Of a stretch of DNA of 64,000 nucleotides, positions 1 to 14,057 are shown piece by piece (position 1 is the stretch's first letter; each line of letters starts with the position of its first letter). Origin of the DNA: Haliotis asinina. Taxonomy: Eukaryota > Mollusca > Gastropoda > Lepetellida > Haliotidae. The DNA is taken from assembly GCF_037392515.1 (NCBI RefSeq), contig NC_090285.1, positions 7,570,501-7,634,500 of the forward strand, given 5' to 3'. A program made the translations under genes and the position numbers. Below the pieces are notes generated by a model, which did no database searches, was not told where the DNA came from, and saw only the letters and a program-made list of their open reading frames with translations.

Positions 1-54
1 CTTGTCATGGGCATCAGGTGATGGGATTTCTGAACCCCTGATGGGCACCACATA

Positions 55-137
55 GTCTGCCAGTGTGGGGAATGGAACCGGGTCTTCAGCGTGAGAAGTG
101 AATGCCTGACCCACCAGGCTACGCCACCACCGCATCA
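55..137 (-). repeat. SINE family A fragment (tRNA-like head)
   Basis: The reverse strand carries the A-box-like and B-box-like part of the tRNA-derived SINE seen many times in this window (gaacccggtt-type B box). It is diverged and truncated. Confidence 0.5.
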
Positions 138-644
138 GGGATTTGAACCCAGGATGACAGGTTTCTGATGCTCCAGAGGTAGACAAGCCTAAGCAGAAAA
201 TTATAGTGCTCAGACAACTGAGTCATTGATGTCTCCAGTTTAAGTCAGCACTCTGAGAAGTTTGAGATAAGGGAACCCATCAGCAATACAGAATCCTCAT
301 GGGAGAAGGTGACAGATGACATTCCACACTTCTTGAGCCTGTCAGTCATAAATGGAGATAAGTATAAAACCAGATCTATTGACCTCAGCACCATAAGATA
401 TTTAAACATCTATTTCTGTCTGGACTTCCTGACCTTTCCTAGAATGACAGCTGACACTGACGGCTGTAACACTGCAGTGGCCATTGTCTAGATAAACACT
501 GGACTGTAATGATTACATTGCTCTCTTTTCGACACCTGAACAAATGTATTTCATCATCATTATCAAAATTCAGGAAGACTTCACAGTACAATTCTTCCCA
601 ATATTTCAGAATTATTATGGAAGGTCAACAACACACTGGGTTAG

Positions 645-805
645 AGTAAGTGACTATAGTTTTACACCATGTTTAGCAATATTCCAGCAATATCATGGCT
701 GGAGAGACCAGAAATGAGCTTCACACATTGTAATCATTTTGGAACTCGATTACAGGTCTTCAGCATCACAAGCAGATACGTAAGCCACATGCCTACCTGA
801 CCACC
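645..805 (-). repeat. SINE family A copy, diverged
   Basis: The body reads agttttacaccatgtttagc, then a caatattccagcaatatca block and the reversed tRNA-like head. This order matches the other family A copies. Confidence 0.55.
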
Positions 806-1024
806 CCAACAAGACGATGGAAACAAAACCAACAGGACACAGCCATAGATAGTTTCCCCACTTTGGTGCAACCAGTGGGCAAGGGTTTGATGCTGACCAG
901 ACATAATCAGACAATAAAAACTCAGGAATCAAAACCCACGACCAATACTTAGTCTCTGCATATATACGCTTTTGACAGACTCATTCTACTGTCTCCATGT
1001 CATCATACAACGTATGTTATTTCC

Positions 1025-1193
1025 AGTCAGTGAGTTTGGTTTTACACCGCTTTTAACAATATTCCAATATCTTAGCAATATCACGGTGGGGGACACCAGA
1101 AAATGGGCCTAACACATTGTACCCATGTGGGGAATTGAACCCGGGTCTTCAGCGTGACAAGCAAACGCTTTAACCACTAGGCTACCCCACCAC
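1025..1193 (-). repeat. SINE family A copy, near full length
   Basis: On the reverse strand the copy starts with a tRNA-like head (ggtagcctagtggttaaagc, then cccgggttcaattcccc), followed by an unrelated body ending in a ctcact-type tail. The A and B boxes of a Pol III promoter are recognisable. It is a retroposon, not a functional tRNA gene. Confidence 0.75.
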
Positions 1194-1363
1194 TCTGTTA
1201 TTTCCAAGTGAAAATGTTACATCATTCTTGTGAGGAATGTATCTGTATACAGTATTCATAATTTATTACCCATGTGGTCAATACTAATCTCATATGTCAC
1301 ACAAGTGTCGTATCACGTTGACCTGTGTCGTAACATCTTCACCTGAGATTCCAACAATTTGGA

Positions 1364-1627
1364 GTGAGTGAGTGAGTTTAGTTTTACGCCTCACTCAGCG
1401 ATATTCCAGTTATATGGTGACAGTCTGTAAATAATTGAGTCTGGACCAGACAATCCAGTGATCAACAGCATGAGCATTGATCTGTGCAAATGGGAACCAA
1501 TGCCATGTCAACCAAGTCAGCAAGTCTGACCACCCAATCCCATTAGTTGCCCCTTACGACAAGCATAGTTGCCTTTTATGGCAAGCATGGGTTGCTGAAG
1601 GCCTAATTTACCCCAGACCTCCACGGG
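1364..1627 (+). repeat. Dispersed repeat family B copy
   Basis: It begins with gagtgagtgagtttagtttt and continues through gtctgtaaataattgagtct, gacaatccagtgatcaacag and a terminal block ending ctccacgggc. The same order of blocks recurs at 13.65, 20.8, 36.86 and 44.46 kb. This family is what suggests an abalone-like genome. Confidence 0.75.
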
Positions 1628-4600
1628 CCAATGATTTGGATAACCAATGACCTCTCTCTTACATCACATTGTGACGGAACTATTTTTCTATTCATAACAA
1701 ACATGTGAATTCACTCATTCTATACTTATATGCATTGTGAGAATGTAAACATTGCAAAAGTTGCTGTGTCGCTGTTTAATTGTGAGTAAAACTCAGACAT
1801 TATATCCATCGAAAAACACAAACGTAATGTTTCCACCAGTGATGTTAGCTGAGTGAAACAACTGCATACCACGTAATCGGGTGCTACAGAGTAGTTTACT
1901 GTATGAGGCTGTATGAGGCGATGACAACTGACATCATAAAAATAACACAATAAAGGCTATTTTGTCTGTTTAACGCATATAAAACGTAAGTAATAAATAA
2001 AACACCACACTCAATCTCATTACGTACAAATTATATGAAACTCATGACCTTCCTATAGTATCTGACCTCACTTTCACTTGGTAAGATACTGCAGGAATAA
2101 CACTTGTTTCGTATAATTTGTATGTAATAAGACATTGTGTAATGTGTAGTATTCTCTCCATATACTTTTATAATATTTGTAATTCAAAGAATATTGTCAC
2201 TGTTCCATCACCGACTGCTGTGTAATAAATATTTTATCAATCTTATCTTGAAACAAATAATTCCCTTCAAGTATAAGGTAGACCTTGTGAGATGGGAAAT
2301 TCAGAAACTGTGGATATGTAGAAGTGTTTTATTAACAGCTTTAGCACAGCAGGGAGTTTTAGGCAGTAGAAGGGAAATAATGTGGTTCATTGGTTGTGAG
2401 AGAGGTTAGACCTCTTACCTTTGACATAACCATGTTTGGTTGAAAACAACCTATCCCTTTTTATTACTGACACAATGACCTTAACATTTGCGATGTTTTA
2501 AGACAATAAACTATCAATTTTGGGGCCATTGCCAACAAATTATTAATTTGGGACAATATTTCAGGACAAATTATTCCTTTAACAAAACCCCCTACCCCCA
2601 AAGTGCTATCAGACATTTCAAAGTGCCTTTCTTCATGTTCTGAATAAGTCCAGAGTGTTATCTGCAAGTTCGTATGCCTGATACACCCAGTTAGCATTAC
2701 GTAAGTCAAGGTTACTTCACAGGTCAGATAAAACTGAAAATATTGCTGACATGCTTTAGCAAAGGGATTGTGATTAGCTGCAGCTGCTGTTTATGACTTT
2801 CCAGTGCACTAGCTCCAAACAGCACCAGTACTTAGTTGAGCAGTTAATTAGGCAGGAACTTTTCTTCTCACTGGTTCGCTGGTAAAGAAACATTGTGCAT
2901 TTCTTACATTCAGATAATTCTGTGCAGAACAACTTTCTCGTTAGATTTTTTCTCCAATACAGTGTTTCAGAGTAAATTCTCTAAGCATACTCATTCAAAA
3001 GTTTGAACACTTAATACATTCAGATAATTGTCCGAAGAACATTTGATTTTTTCCTGAATACTGATTTTCATACAAATATCTCTAAACAAACTGAGGCTGG
3101 GATTGGGAGGGAGGGCTACATAGAAGCTCATGAATCTCTTGTTCTTAATATTGTCGTTTATATGATAAACTTGGAGTTATATCTCCTTCAGTTCAAAAGC
3201 GCCAAACTAACAGTACAAACTATATTGATGACTATATTAAGTTTATTGATGCTTCATTATTTCACTGAAAGCTAACTTCCATCAACTACTTCAATGTGTT
3301 CGCTGAATCCTGTCATCGTGGTGTGAACCCTAGTATGTGCCTTGCCCTAGTATGTGCTGTGTTCAAGGATTTTACCAAAACTGTAACCACTGAAAACATG
3401 AAGCTGAAATGAACTCAAATATGATTAAAAGCACTGATAACTCATTCATCCATTCTTTCCACAAAATGTCAAGTCTCTTGATAGTATAAATCTGTATAAT
3501 TAAACCTGGCACATCTCCTTCACTCATATCCAACTGTGATATGTAAGAAAATGTAAAGTGACCACCCTAATATGAAAAGTTGGGTCTTACAAGTTTAGGG
3601 AGGTGAGTGTTCATAATGTTTTTGTCTGTGAACATCGTTAGGTACAGGGAAGCCATGTATATCTGACACTTAAGTATGTCAAAAATTAGTTAAGTGTGCA
3701 TACCTGTCCAATCAAATAACAAACTTTGTTGTGACTATGTTCTGGAACAGCACGACATGTATACTGCTTGTAAATACAATTATTATATGTACACAACACA
3801 TACGTGCAAGCACTTTCTGTTTCATTCCTGACAAGCCTGTTTAACATAAATATCTGGGGAGAGTGAGTGGGCGGAAGATTGGAGGTACAGGGACTGATAG
3901 AGATAGAGATCTTCTTCTGAAAGAAAGCAAGAGAGATAGGAATTGGGAAGCAGAGATAAAAAACTGACTGATTGGTGGGTGGGTGGGTGAGTGAGTCAGC
4001 TAGTATGGTTTTACTATGATTTTAAGCAGTATTCCAGCAATATCATGGCAGGGATACCAGAGTGAATGACATGATTAAACTGCAAAGACTTGCATGATTT
4101 TACAACTCACATTTTATTTTGGCTTAAACCTGATAAAAAAAGTTTCTTGGGTTTATACAAGAGATTTTCCATGGTTTTATTCCTACAAAATGTGCAAGGA
4201 ACTGGGAGAGGGACTCCATAACCCAGTGAATGAATCTGGGGTTTTGCCAACAGATGACGAAATCGTCTGGACGCTTATTTCATCATTCATTCACTTTTCC
4301 TTTTTGACAGACCTGTTGTTGGTTGTGTACCATTTGCCCATAGCCTTGCAACAAAACATTTTTGAATATTGTGGACACTGGGAAGGAAAAAGTAAAATTA
4401 ACTCTTTCAACAGCATTAAAAAGTAAATAAGAAGTGAAAATATATAAAACATGTTGTTCCTAATAATACAGACAATGACATTAATAAATTAACACCTTTT
4501 ACATTGTTAAATAGTAGTTTGAAACTATCAAATTGGCCCTTCAACAGACATGTTGGAATTACAAATGGCCACCCAGCAGCCATGTTTGAAACAAGACTAT

Positions 4601-5033
4601 CACCATGAACAGACTAAGGAATCTCAAGGTAATTCACAAAATAAGGACTGGCTTATTTTCAGCTGTAAATGAGAGATCAGCAGGACAAACATTTTGAGAA
4701 TGTCTGGCATTTTGTCTTCTAGTCGGAGTCCATGTTACATCATGTTCCAAGCTCTCAGTGTTTGTGGAAATTGCCACTAGGGAAATATCTGGAGGAAACT
4801 AAGGAGAGCAAATGGTATTTATCAGCCATGAGAACGTGTAACAAGACCCTCCCTTTAAAGGTCAATGACCTCTAACAGAGGGCAGTTACTGAAAACTATG
4901 GATGTTAGCTGCAGTCAAAATATTTCTGCCAGTTTGAGCGGTGATGAGAGACATAATCAGCCACATGGATGTCTGACAGAACACACACCTCTGTTTGGAC
5001 AGAGAGAGATAGTAGCAGAGAAGGCTTGGGAAC

Positions 5034-5211
5034 ATTGGTGCTGTGTCTTCTGGAAGTGGGACTCAGGAGGAGAGTGCAGCTGTATCCAAGGGGTTGGGGG
5101 AGAGAGAGTGACTGGTGCTGTGTCTTCTGGAAGTGGGCCGCAGGAGGAGAGTGCAGCTGTACCCAAGGGGGTGGGGGAGAGAAAGTGACTGGTGCTGTGT
5201 CAGGTGGACCC
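5034..5211 (+). repeat. 77-bp tandem repeat, about 2.3 copies
   Basis: The unit begins ggtgctgtgtcttctggaag and is purine-rich. Two full copies differ at a few positions and are followed by a partial third. The long frames across it on both strands arise from the repeat. Confidence 0.7.
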
Positions 5212-5516
5212 CAGTGTGTGTACAAGTGGAGGTTTGGACGTGTCTGGAAGTAGCCTACCTACAGCGTAAGTTTAGTAACAATCCAGTACCTAGGAGTGGA
5301 ACTGAACCCAGACCTCCTGTATAAATACACCCTGCTGCCATGTATGTAACCCCTTAATCTGTTACGCTAGTAGCATGTCAGGGAACAATGGTGGACATCA
5401 GGAATGGAGTGGCAGTATGCTGTTAATGGGAGAAGTAAGCACAGATGGTGTAGAATGGAGGTGAAACTAAGGTTTAGGGAAAAAAGGACACAAAATACTG
5501 AGTGAATGAGTGAGAG

Positions 5517-5676
5517 AGTGAGAGAGCAAGTGAGTGAATGAGGTTTTATGCAATATTCCAGCAATATCACAGCAGGGTACACAAGAAATATGCTTCACAC
5601 ATTGTACCCATGTGGGGAATCAAAGCCAGGTCTTCAGCATCACAAGGCAAGGCTTTAACCAGGCTACCACACTGCC
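5517..5676 (-). repeat. SINE family A copy
   Basis: The caatattccagcaatatcac block, catgtggggaatcaaagcca and a reversed A-box block are in the family A order. Confidence 0.65.
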
Positions 5677-6522
5677 TCTATTGTGCCGTAAGTTAACTGG
5701 AGAATAAAAGACAGTTACATGTATGATGCCGATCAACCGAGTACAAACAACAATCAGGTCAATCAGATCTTGGATTCAAACCCACAGTCAGTAGATCACT
5801 AGCTGAGCACTAGATTGACAGGTGAAGCTCTCGGACTACCTTCCACTTCCCCCCAGCACCTGCACACCTGTGAACCTTCTGCCAACAAGTGTTTCCTTTG
5901 GCACAGAAACAATTAGGACACAGAAAGCTTGAGAATCTAGATGAGGCAGCTGATATGAGTGACTTCGATTTCCTTTCACAACAAACCTTCAGGCCCTGCC
6001 TGCTACAGCAGTCATATGCCTATCTTCTACCTGTTTCTCCCAATCCTTCTGCCCCAACACACACTCATCCCATAACAACGATAGCATCAAAACACAACTC
6101 TTCATTGTGGACTGAATTTAACATTCTCCCAAAACCAAATAAGTGAACAAGGCACAGATGGTTAAACAGTCAAAAGAAAAAAATACACAAAATATTTTTG
6201 ACCTGCTGTTTAAATATTTTTACAATCCAGAAATATAGAAATCTCCCATCACAACAGTTTACAAACAAGTTTCCTAAGACTGCAGCTAATAGGTTTTCTT
6301 GGTGTAGAATGTCAAAAATGGGTGAACATTTTGTACAGCTGGCAAAATTGTTAACAGGAAAAATATGCACAATGTTTTCATTTTCTGTAACTTAAATATT
6401 GCTACAAGAATCCTGATACAAACAAATCACCCTCAGTAGTTAACTGACATGTTTCCAAACTCTGCAACATGAAGAAGGGTCATCTGTTATTATGTTATTA
6501 TTGAATGCCTGTTATTATGTTA

Positions 6523-6685
6523 TTATGAATGAATTTGGTTTTAAGCCACTTTGAGCAGTATTCCAGCAATATTCTTGTCGGGAACGACAGAAACCGGCTT
6601 CACACACCATACTCATGTGGGGTTTTGAACCTGGACCTTTGGCGTAATGAGCAAACACTGTAGCCACTAGACTACCCTACTGCCC
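6523..6685 (-). repeat. SINE family A copy, diverged
   Basis: It has the gaatgaatttggttttaagc tail side, the central ttccagcaatat block and a reversed tRNA-like head. Confidence 0.6.
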
Positions 6686-7761
6686 AAACAAGCAAACACA
6701 GTTTGTCACAAGGAAGGTCTCCTTCTTATTGTATTTTATTCATATAATTCACAAACAGTGAACAATGTTTACGTCAGAGAATAAATGTGAATCTAATGTA
6801 AAATTCTGTTTGACGTGAACCAACAGGAAGTCAGTAGTCATGCAAGTGTCCATTGACATTTCACTTGCCTAAATTTTATGACTTCCCGAGGTTTTTGATA
6901 CCTGTAAACATGTATTATATGACATATATCTGTAAATGCAGTCAACCATTGCAATTATTGGAACACTTGCACAGGTTCCAGTTATCGTGTAACTGTTAAA
7001 TATCAATGTAATGGGAACCCCACAGACCTGTCAAGAGTGGTTGGGATACTGAGTTATGCCCAGCCACCCAATCCTCGATATCTCCAGGCCATATGTTCCA
7101 ATAACTTTCCACTGTAGTTGAGTTGTTGATCTATGTTTGGTGTATGGAAACAGACTCTCCACCAGACTGTAAGTGTTGGGATGCTTTACTAAATACTGCC
7201 TATGTTAAAAGCACTACAGGAAGGTTTTCTAGTGTTGACTAATGGTTCCGTCTTGTACCTAAATAAAACTGTCTGAGTTTGAGTGATTACCCCTCTCCTC
7301 TCACCTGTGTCCTGGATCAGGCCAGCTGTAACCGATCACACTGACTCTACATTGTTACAGCACACACACACACAAATACCCCCTGACCTTCAACAGAGTG
7401 CTGCCAACAATCTCCCTGCATGCAATTCAGGAACTTGTAGGCAGATGCTGGATGCATTAAGTTAAGGGGTCACATGTTTCCAAAAGCTGAGTTAAATCAA
7501 CAATCCCATCGACATCCCCCAGAAACTTAAGAACCCTGACATGGTTAGAACTGCACTGGAATGACGTTAACTGTTGTAGCTAATTCTTGCTGTCTGAAAT
7601 GGTTTCCAAACATCTTCATAGTTGCAGGAATTTAGGTACTTGAAGGGTTTTACACAACCTAAAATGTAGGTTCAGCACTCATAAATGTAATGACAAAATG
7701 GACACAGAAAAAATATTTGATTAATACTGATTGGATTAATAACGTAAATCTGATCAGTAAC

Positions 7762-7924
7762 TGTGAGTGACTGATTTTAGTTTTATGGTGCTTATACCAA
7801 TATTCCAGCAATATCACAAAGGGGGTCACCAGAAATGGGTTTCTCATACTGCACCCATGAGAGGAATTGAACCCAGGTTCTTGGAGTGACGAGCGAACAC
7901 TTAACAACTAGGCTACTCCACCGT
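7762..7924 (-). repeat. SINE family A copy
   Basis: All family A blocks are present in order and end with a reversed tRNA-like head (actaggctactccaccgtc). Confidence 0.65.
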
Positions 7925-8599
7925 CTCTTGACCAGTAACATAAATCTCCAGTAATTTAAGAATTGTCAAATGATTCCATGTGTACACCATTCCTACACTC
8001 ATACATCCTGTAAGCATTGTATGGATCCTTGAAACAAATTAATCGGCCCACTAATCTATCATACAAAATATAAAACAATTATATCTTACACAGTCCATGC
8101 AAATCTATAATACAGTACTCTGTGGTCAAATGAACTCGGGGGGGTCGACTAATTTCACTTCCTTATAACTGTGGGAAAGAGCCAGAAAATAGTTTGTTAC
8201 AAGGATGTTCAAGGGGAACATATTTTATTATCTTTCCGCATACATAAATGTCATTTTCTGATTGGCTGCTCACTCTTCTATTGTTTTCAACGTAACCCAT
8301 ATACAAGCGAGTTACACTCGTACGTACACAGCTGGGAATGCCGAACTCATCTAGCACTTCATGGTAGCAAATTTTTCATCTCAAATAACATTGAATGCAA
8401 ATTGATGGCACTGAAGTAACTCTAAATCTGTTTTTCTTGTCGTCTGCAAAATCTTGTATCCATGCTTCAAACAATTCAAAATTAAAATTGAGGTGTTCGG
8501 TAGGATAAACAATATTGTTCACTGGTCCCTGTGGGCCCATGGGTTGATGTACCCATCGAAGTTTGTTTATGTCCCCTTCACACTGGGACTACAATATAA

Positions 8600-9012
8600 C
8601 AACATCGTGTCGAGGGAAATACTGGGTTTTATCAGTCCCGAGTAAGGTTGTATTCCCTGAGCCGGAGAATACAACCTTACTCGGGACTGATAAAACCCCG
8701 TATTTCCCTAGACATGATGTGATAATGCATTTATCTAGCTGAATGTTTTCACTAGATCAAAACTCAAAAACACGCAACAGAACATGTTTCATTGCTGCCT
8801 CAATGCTACCTCAATGCACCGCATGTTACTAAAGGCTTGTCGATGCACGCTTTTCTCACTTCGCGTCATCACCGAGGCGTAGCGGGGTGATAAGACTTTT
8901 GTAGCGGGAGTACACGACTTTTATACTCCCACTCGCGTATCGTGATGGATGTACACGGTATTTTATCAGAGTCACGTGGACCAATCAAAACTTGACATTC
9001 TTACATGAGTCT
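8600..9012. repeat. Fold-back MITE-like repeat, copy 1
   Basis: The element starts with a long imperfect palindrome: arms at about 8603-8656 and 8666-8719 pair over roughly 50 bp around a loop of about 9 bp. The following 290 bp, ending tcacgtggaccaatcaaaac, recur at 28213-28935. The second copy defines the family. Confidence 0.7.
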
Positions 9013-9129
9013 AGATAATGGTAATTCAACTGCATATTCACAGAATGGAATGGTATATGGAAGAATGTGGCTGGTATACTTTATGTATAAATGCAGCCTG
9101 TCACTGCATAAAACACCGACTTAAACTAT

Positions 9130-9283
9130 ACTGGTAGCCTAGTGGTTAAAGCGTTAACTCATCACTGTAAAGACCCGGGTTAGAGTCCCAACATGGGTAC
9201 AATGTGTGAAGCCCATTTCCGGCATCCCCTGCAGTGATATTGCTGGAATATTGCTAAAAGCAAACATACTCACTCCCTCACTA
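9130..9283 (+). repeat. SINE family A copy, sense orientation
   Basis: It reads directly as tRNA-like head (ggtagcctagtggttaaagc, then gacccgggttagagtcccaa), SINE body (gatattgctggaatattgct) and ctcact tail. Confidence 0.75.
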
Positions 9284-12200
9284 TTGAAATGCACAGTGTT
9301 AGAATCCCACAGAAAGTCTATGATACATGTATGTACTATGACAACAGTGGTACAAAACCTATGCTTCTGTTGTATGCACTTTATTGCTCTCCCATGGCTC
9401 TGGAATGGTATGAATTCCCTATTGTGTTGGTAATTCAGTTGTTCCTCTTCAACTGTTTAAACAAGCTGCAATTGATACGTATCATCTATCTTGGGCCAGT
9501 ACTATACAGGTTCTATACTACACTAACTCAGAATCACGTGCTCCCCAAGCGAGGACCGTATGGAAATAACTCAAACGGACAGAGGTCTGGGACAGCTGTG
9601 ATTGGATGAAATAGTGTAAAATGTTTATGTGTTTTAAAAGCACATCCATCCAGTAATTAAAACTGACAACAATTTTAAGTATTCAGTGCTGTCATTTTTT
9701 ATCACCATGACTTATGCTTATGTGTGCACTGACATTTTCAAGCAAATGACATTTGGTGTGGAATAGAGGGACAAAAGGAACAGAATTTGTGTTTCATTTC
9801 AGTTTAAAGGCCAGACTGTACCCCTATATACATGGAATGGCTGTTGATAGCCTGGATATTTTTGTACAAAATATAAGGTTACTAGAGAAGTCTATGGGAA
9901 AGCATTTGGTGACATGTAATCTAGAGCTTTGGATGCAACATATACACAAGTTTACAAGCCTTATTGAATCTGACATGATCTCAACCTTCTAACCAGCATG
10001 TGAAATAGCCACTGGTCCACTAGCTGTGGCTGTTAAAATCCAGTCTGGCCAGTAAATCTCTACTATCACTGGCCCAACTGGCCAGTGAATTTTCATTTAA
10101 TAAATCATCACCCTTACCGACTTCTTAAGTTACATTACACTTTAAAATCATGCACAATTACGGCCAGACAAAATTGATTATGTTAGCAGCGTAATGATAA
10201 AAACCTGTGTCTACGTTCAGATGTTGAACTACTTAATTATTCTGTGGACTAGTAACTAGCATGAATAATTTGGAAACGATTTTGCACGCTGCCTTTAACA
10301 CTGTGAAAACAGCACAACATGTTTATAAGAATGAGAATGGGGCTTTCTAGCTTGACAATAAAATGAAGAAGATAGCTGTTGTTAGATTTACGTTTACATT
10401 TATGCCCTCTTTGCAGTTTGCAACTGAAGATAAATCTTTTTATTCTAACATGTAATTTTTACAAGAACAAAAGACGCCTCTATCTCCCAAATCTGTAATC
10501 TCATGCATAAATGTATAAATCAGATGTTCCTTTCTTTGAACGATGTGAGTTTAGTGAAAAACTATATAAATGTACATCTCATATCTCAAAGTTACAAAAC
10601 AGACAGCGTTTTATTAACACTCGGAAAATGCAATGTAAATCATGTGCTAAATTATGCATCATTCTAGTATAAAAACATATACTGACCTCTGTATATGGGC
10701 CAGTGACCTTCACTCTAATAATAGATTACCCATTGTCATTGCTACTAATAATATTATGAGGTAGTCTGTAAATTAAGGCTTAGTCACTGAATATTTATAA
10801 TTTTGACAAATAAACAAATACATTGAAGAAGAGGCCTAGAGAGATAGGAAGACTCTGAACCGGAGGAAATCTAGACTTACTTTATGTAGGTCTTTAGCAC
10901 TGGAGGGAGGGCAAGGCATGAGGGAAAATAATCTGCTTCAAGGACTGTTAGACAGACTTTGGTATTCTGCAACGTTTAAGTTTGTGGTGCTGAAGGCAGG
11001 TGAAGTATTGAAATCATTTGATGACTTGATTTTAAGATGTTCCATTATGCACAGATGAACCGCATAAAACATCTTATTTAGATATTTTACTGTAGTAAAA
11101 AACAACCAGTTCCTCTAGATTTTCACTAATTTCTGACAAACAAGTGGTTGTGTGTATCCCCAAAATGTCCGCATTCATCTGATGTTATCTGTAAACATTT
11201 ATGTCAAGAATATATGTGCAGAATATTGGTTCATTTGTACCTCAATTGCTTGCAATCACCCACCATGCATGAATAATTCAGAAGTGTTCTAGAAATTCTC
11301 CATGTTAAATGTGAACCCTGCTTAGGTCAGTGACTGCAGAAAGCCACCTCAAACATAACTCTATCATTCTGAAAGTGAGTTAGTCCAAAATTAGGTTGAT
11401 GTGAGTTATGAGATATAGAATTCATATTTATTAGAAATATTGAAATTAATACACAACAGATGTTGCAGTTTTCAAGGCTCACATGTATCAACAGTATTTC
11501 AATTCTGTCCCTGAGAGACACATTGTTGCTAAGAAAACAATGAAAAAATCCACACATGACCAACTCAAAACTAATTACATCTACACTAGACACTCAAAAC
11601 AACCCCCTACAACTGTAAAAGGGTAGATTGCTGATATATGAATATGTATATACTAGTGTTGGGAATAGGTTAAAACCTCATAATTGATGATTGGTCCTTA
11701 AGACTGATCAGTCATCAAAAATAATTAGTTAGTGTCATTTTTCAAATTTTCCTGGTTATGTTTGATAATCCACAAGAAATAGAGAAAAAAAACAACATAT
11801 AGATCTTTGTGTGTGCTTTGAAATACACAAAGGCATTTGCAAATTTCACATCTGTAAATGATAAATGGTATGATAGGAACAAAAAATTCCTGGAGTCCTT
11901 AATGACTTGGAATGACCTTACAGTGCTTAAGAAATGTAAATTTAATAACACAGAAAAAAACAGCCTTGTTAAAAATTTTGTTAATGCAAACAAGTGTCCT
12001 AAAATTGTTCGTGTTCGATTATGAGAGGCTGGTCACTTAGTTTCTGTCACCAATCTTCGATCATTTAAATAACTGGGCCACCATTAATACATGCAGCCTC
12101 ACACTTAGGTCAGTTGTGCCTGTATTCATCAGGCAGGGAATGACGACCTGATATGTGAAATGGATGCAAAAACCATCTTGATCCTGTAAGCAGCATAGGT

Positions 12201-13195
12201 TGTATACTCCCCATGGAGTTGAGCATGCATACAGGTGCATACTGGAATGCATACAGATCCACTGATAAGGACATTTATAGACCACTTTTCGATAAGCGTG
12301 GCTAGTGCAACAGCAGAAACAACAAAAAACAGCCACTTTACATCGCTAAAAGTGGATAAGGAAAAAGAAAAGCGTGCAATCATGATTTTGCACATGTGCA
12401 CACGGATGAGAAGTTTCAACCACATGTTGACATTTTTTAGCGTAGACAAAAGATTCCCTTTTAAAAAGTAATTTCGGTTGAGTTATTTGGCATTTATCAT
12501 TATCATTCTTGTGTGCACACTTGTCGAGGTTACCTTCCATTCGTATGAATTCATTGACACCAACTATTTCGATATATACAATACAATTCAAGGTTGTTCT
12601 GAAATTTCAAAGAAGTTTAGATCGTAATGCATAAGTCAAAATTCGCTGATACGAAATGTTGCACTTTCATCTTCTTTTGTTGCCAGGTTACTGTTTCAGT
12701 AGTGACGTAATATGATTATGTTTCTATTTCGATGATTAATGTCGGCTTTTCTGTGTTTCTGCTGCACTGTGGGAAAGATTTCTTTGGTACAATCTCTAAT
12801 CAGAGCATACCAAAGACTGAATCCTATGAAAGCTCTATATATCTAATATTCAAATGAAGTTCAACTTAAAACACATGGTAAAACACACAGATCAAGTGAG
12901 AGATTATGTAACAACCCACAACCAATAGGATCATTCATTGCTGCCAATCTTTTCATACTGCTTTGCTTATCTTTTTCAAGAAAAACTGGTAAGGTGGCAG
13001 CCATGTTACGTTCATCCCTAACTATGTGTCATGATAAGCAGTGAATAGAAAATTCACAAATTTGCACAGGACCAGCCAAACCCTGGATTTTCCAAGTTCT
13101 ACAATAACTGACAAGGTGGCAATGATTGACACTTTATAAGGAATGATTTTGTTTCTGTGTAACTGAAGACACTAATAAGGTTGAGAAGCATCAAT

Positions 13196-13358
13196 GAGTG
13201 AGTGAGTTTAGTTTTATGCTGCTTTTAGCAATATTCCAGCTATATCACGGCAGGGGACACTAGAAAATGAGATTCACACATTGTGCCCATGTGGGGAATT
13301 GAACCGCCGACTTCGGCATGACAAGCGAACGCTTTATCGACTAGGCTAGCCCACCGCC
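13196..13358 (-). repeat. SINE family A copy, near full length
   Basis: It runs from gagtgagtgagtttagtttt to a reversed head ending ggctagcccaccgcccc, with B-box-like sequence gtggggaattgaaccgccga. Confidence 0.75.
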
Positions 13359-13652
13359 CCGAGGAGCATCAAGGAAAGTGACTTTCTTCACTCTTGCATG
13401 ACAGATGAAAGCATCACTTCCATGGAGCGAGCAAGGGTGTTGGCAAACCCGACTGTGAACAGTATTTTAATGATATCATTTAGGGTCAGCCCTAAGTTTT
13501 AGGCTGTACATCACAAGAGCATGGGTTTGGCACTGGCAAACCTGGAAACATAATCGGCGTAAACCCCGATTTGAACCCTTGATAACAGGCTGTATCTGGC
13601 ATACAAAAGGGAGGCAACTCTGCACCTATAAATGCACTTTGCAATACTGCTG

Positions 13653-13873
13653 ATTGAGTGAGTGAGTGAGTTTAGTTTTATGCCACACTCAGCAATATTC
13701 CAGCTATATCGCAACAGTCTGTAAATAATCGAGTCTGGATCAAGCAATCCAGTGATCAACAACATGAGATTTGAACTGTGCAATTGCGAACCGATTCCCG
13801 TTAGTCGCCTCTTACAACAAGCACAGTCACCTTTTATGGCAAGCATACGTTGCTTAAGGTCTATTCTACCCCA
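13653..13873 (+). repeat. Dispersed repeat family B copy
   Basis: It has the same block order as the copy at 1364-1627, slightly shortened, including gtctgtaaataatcgagtct and the cttttatggcaagcatac block. Confidence 0.75.
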
Positions 13874-14057
13874 GTAATACTGCTGAGCCTCCAGAGCTCC
13901 AAATCTGCATTGAGCAAGTATCATGGTTTCTTCCTTTATCTGTTTCACTACATTTCGTCAAGAATACTAAAGCTCCTCTTGAAATGAAGGATCCAAACTA
14001 ACCATAATAGTGCCATATTGATCATAAACAATATAGTTTTAGAACAAAAATTATTAC

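Larger units (their letters stand above)
1..14057. other. Repeat-rich region with no supported gene
   Basis: I see no convincing coding exon in this stretch. It contains SINE copies, a second dispersed family, a fold-back repeat near 8.6 kb and a short tandem repeat near 5.1 kb, listed separately. The open frames here are short, lack recognisable motifs and mostly overlap repeats. RBM28 runs toward this region on the minus strand and still lacks its C-terminal end, so one or two short terminal exons may be hidden here; I could not identify them. Confidence 0.5.

Noticed and set aside
1025-1193. tRNA gene suggested by A- and B-box-like sequence
   Set aside because: The same tRNA-like head with the same body recurs at many places in the window, so it is a SINE, not a tRNA gene.
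4865-5324. Overlapping frames of about 70-107 codons on both strands
   Set aside because: They come from the 77-bp tandem repeat and have no conserved features.
13511-13948. 145-codon minus-strand frame as a terminal RBM28 exon
   Set aside because: Most of it translates the reverse of a family B repeat and it does not resemble the RBM28 C-terminus.
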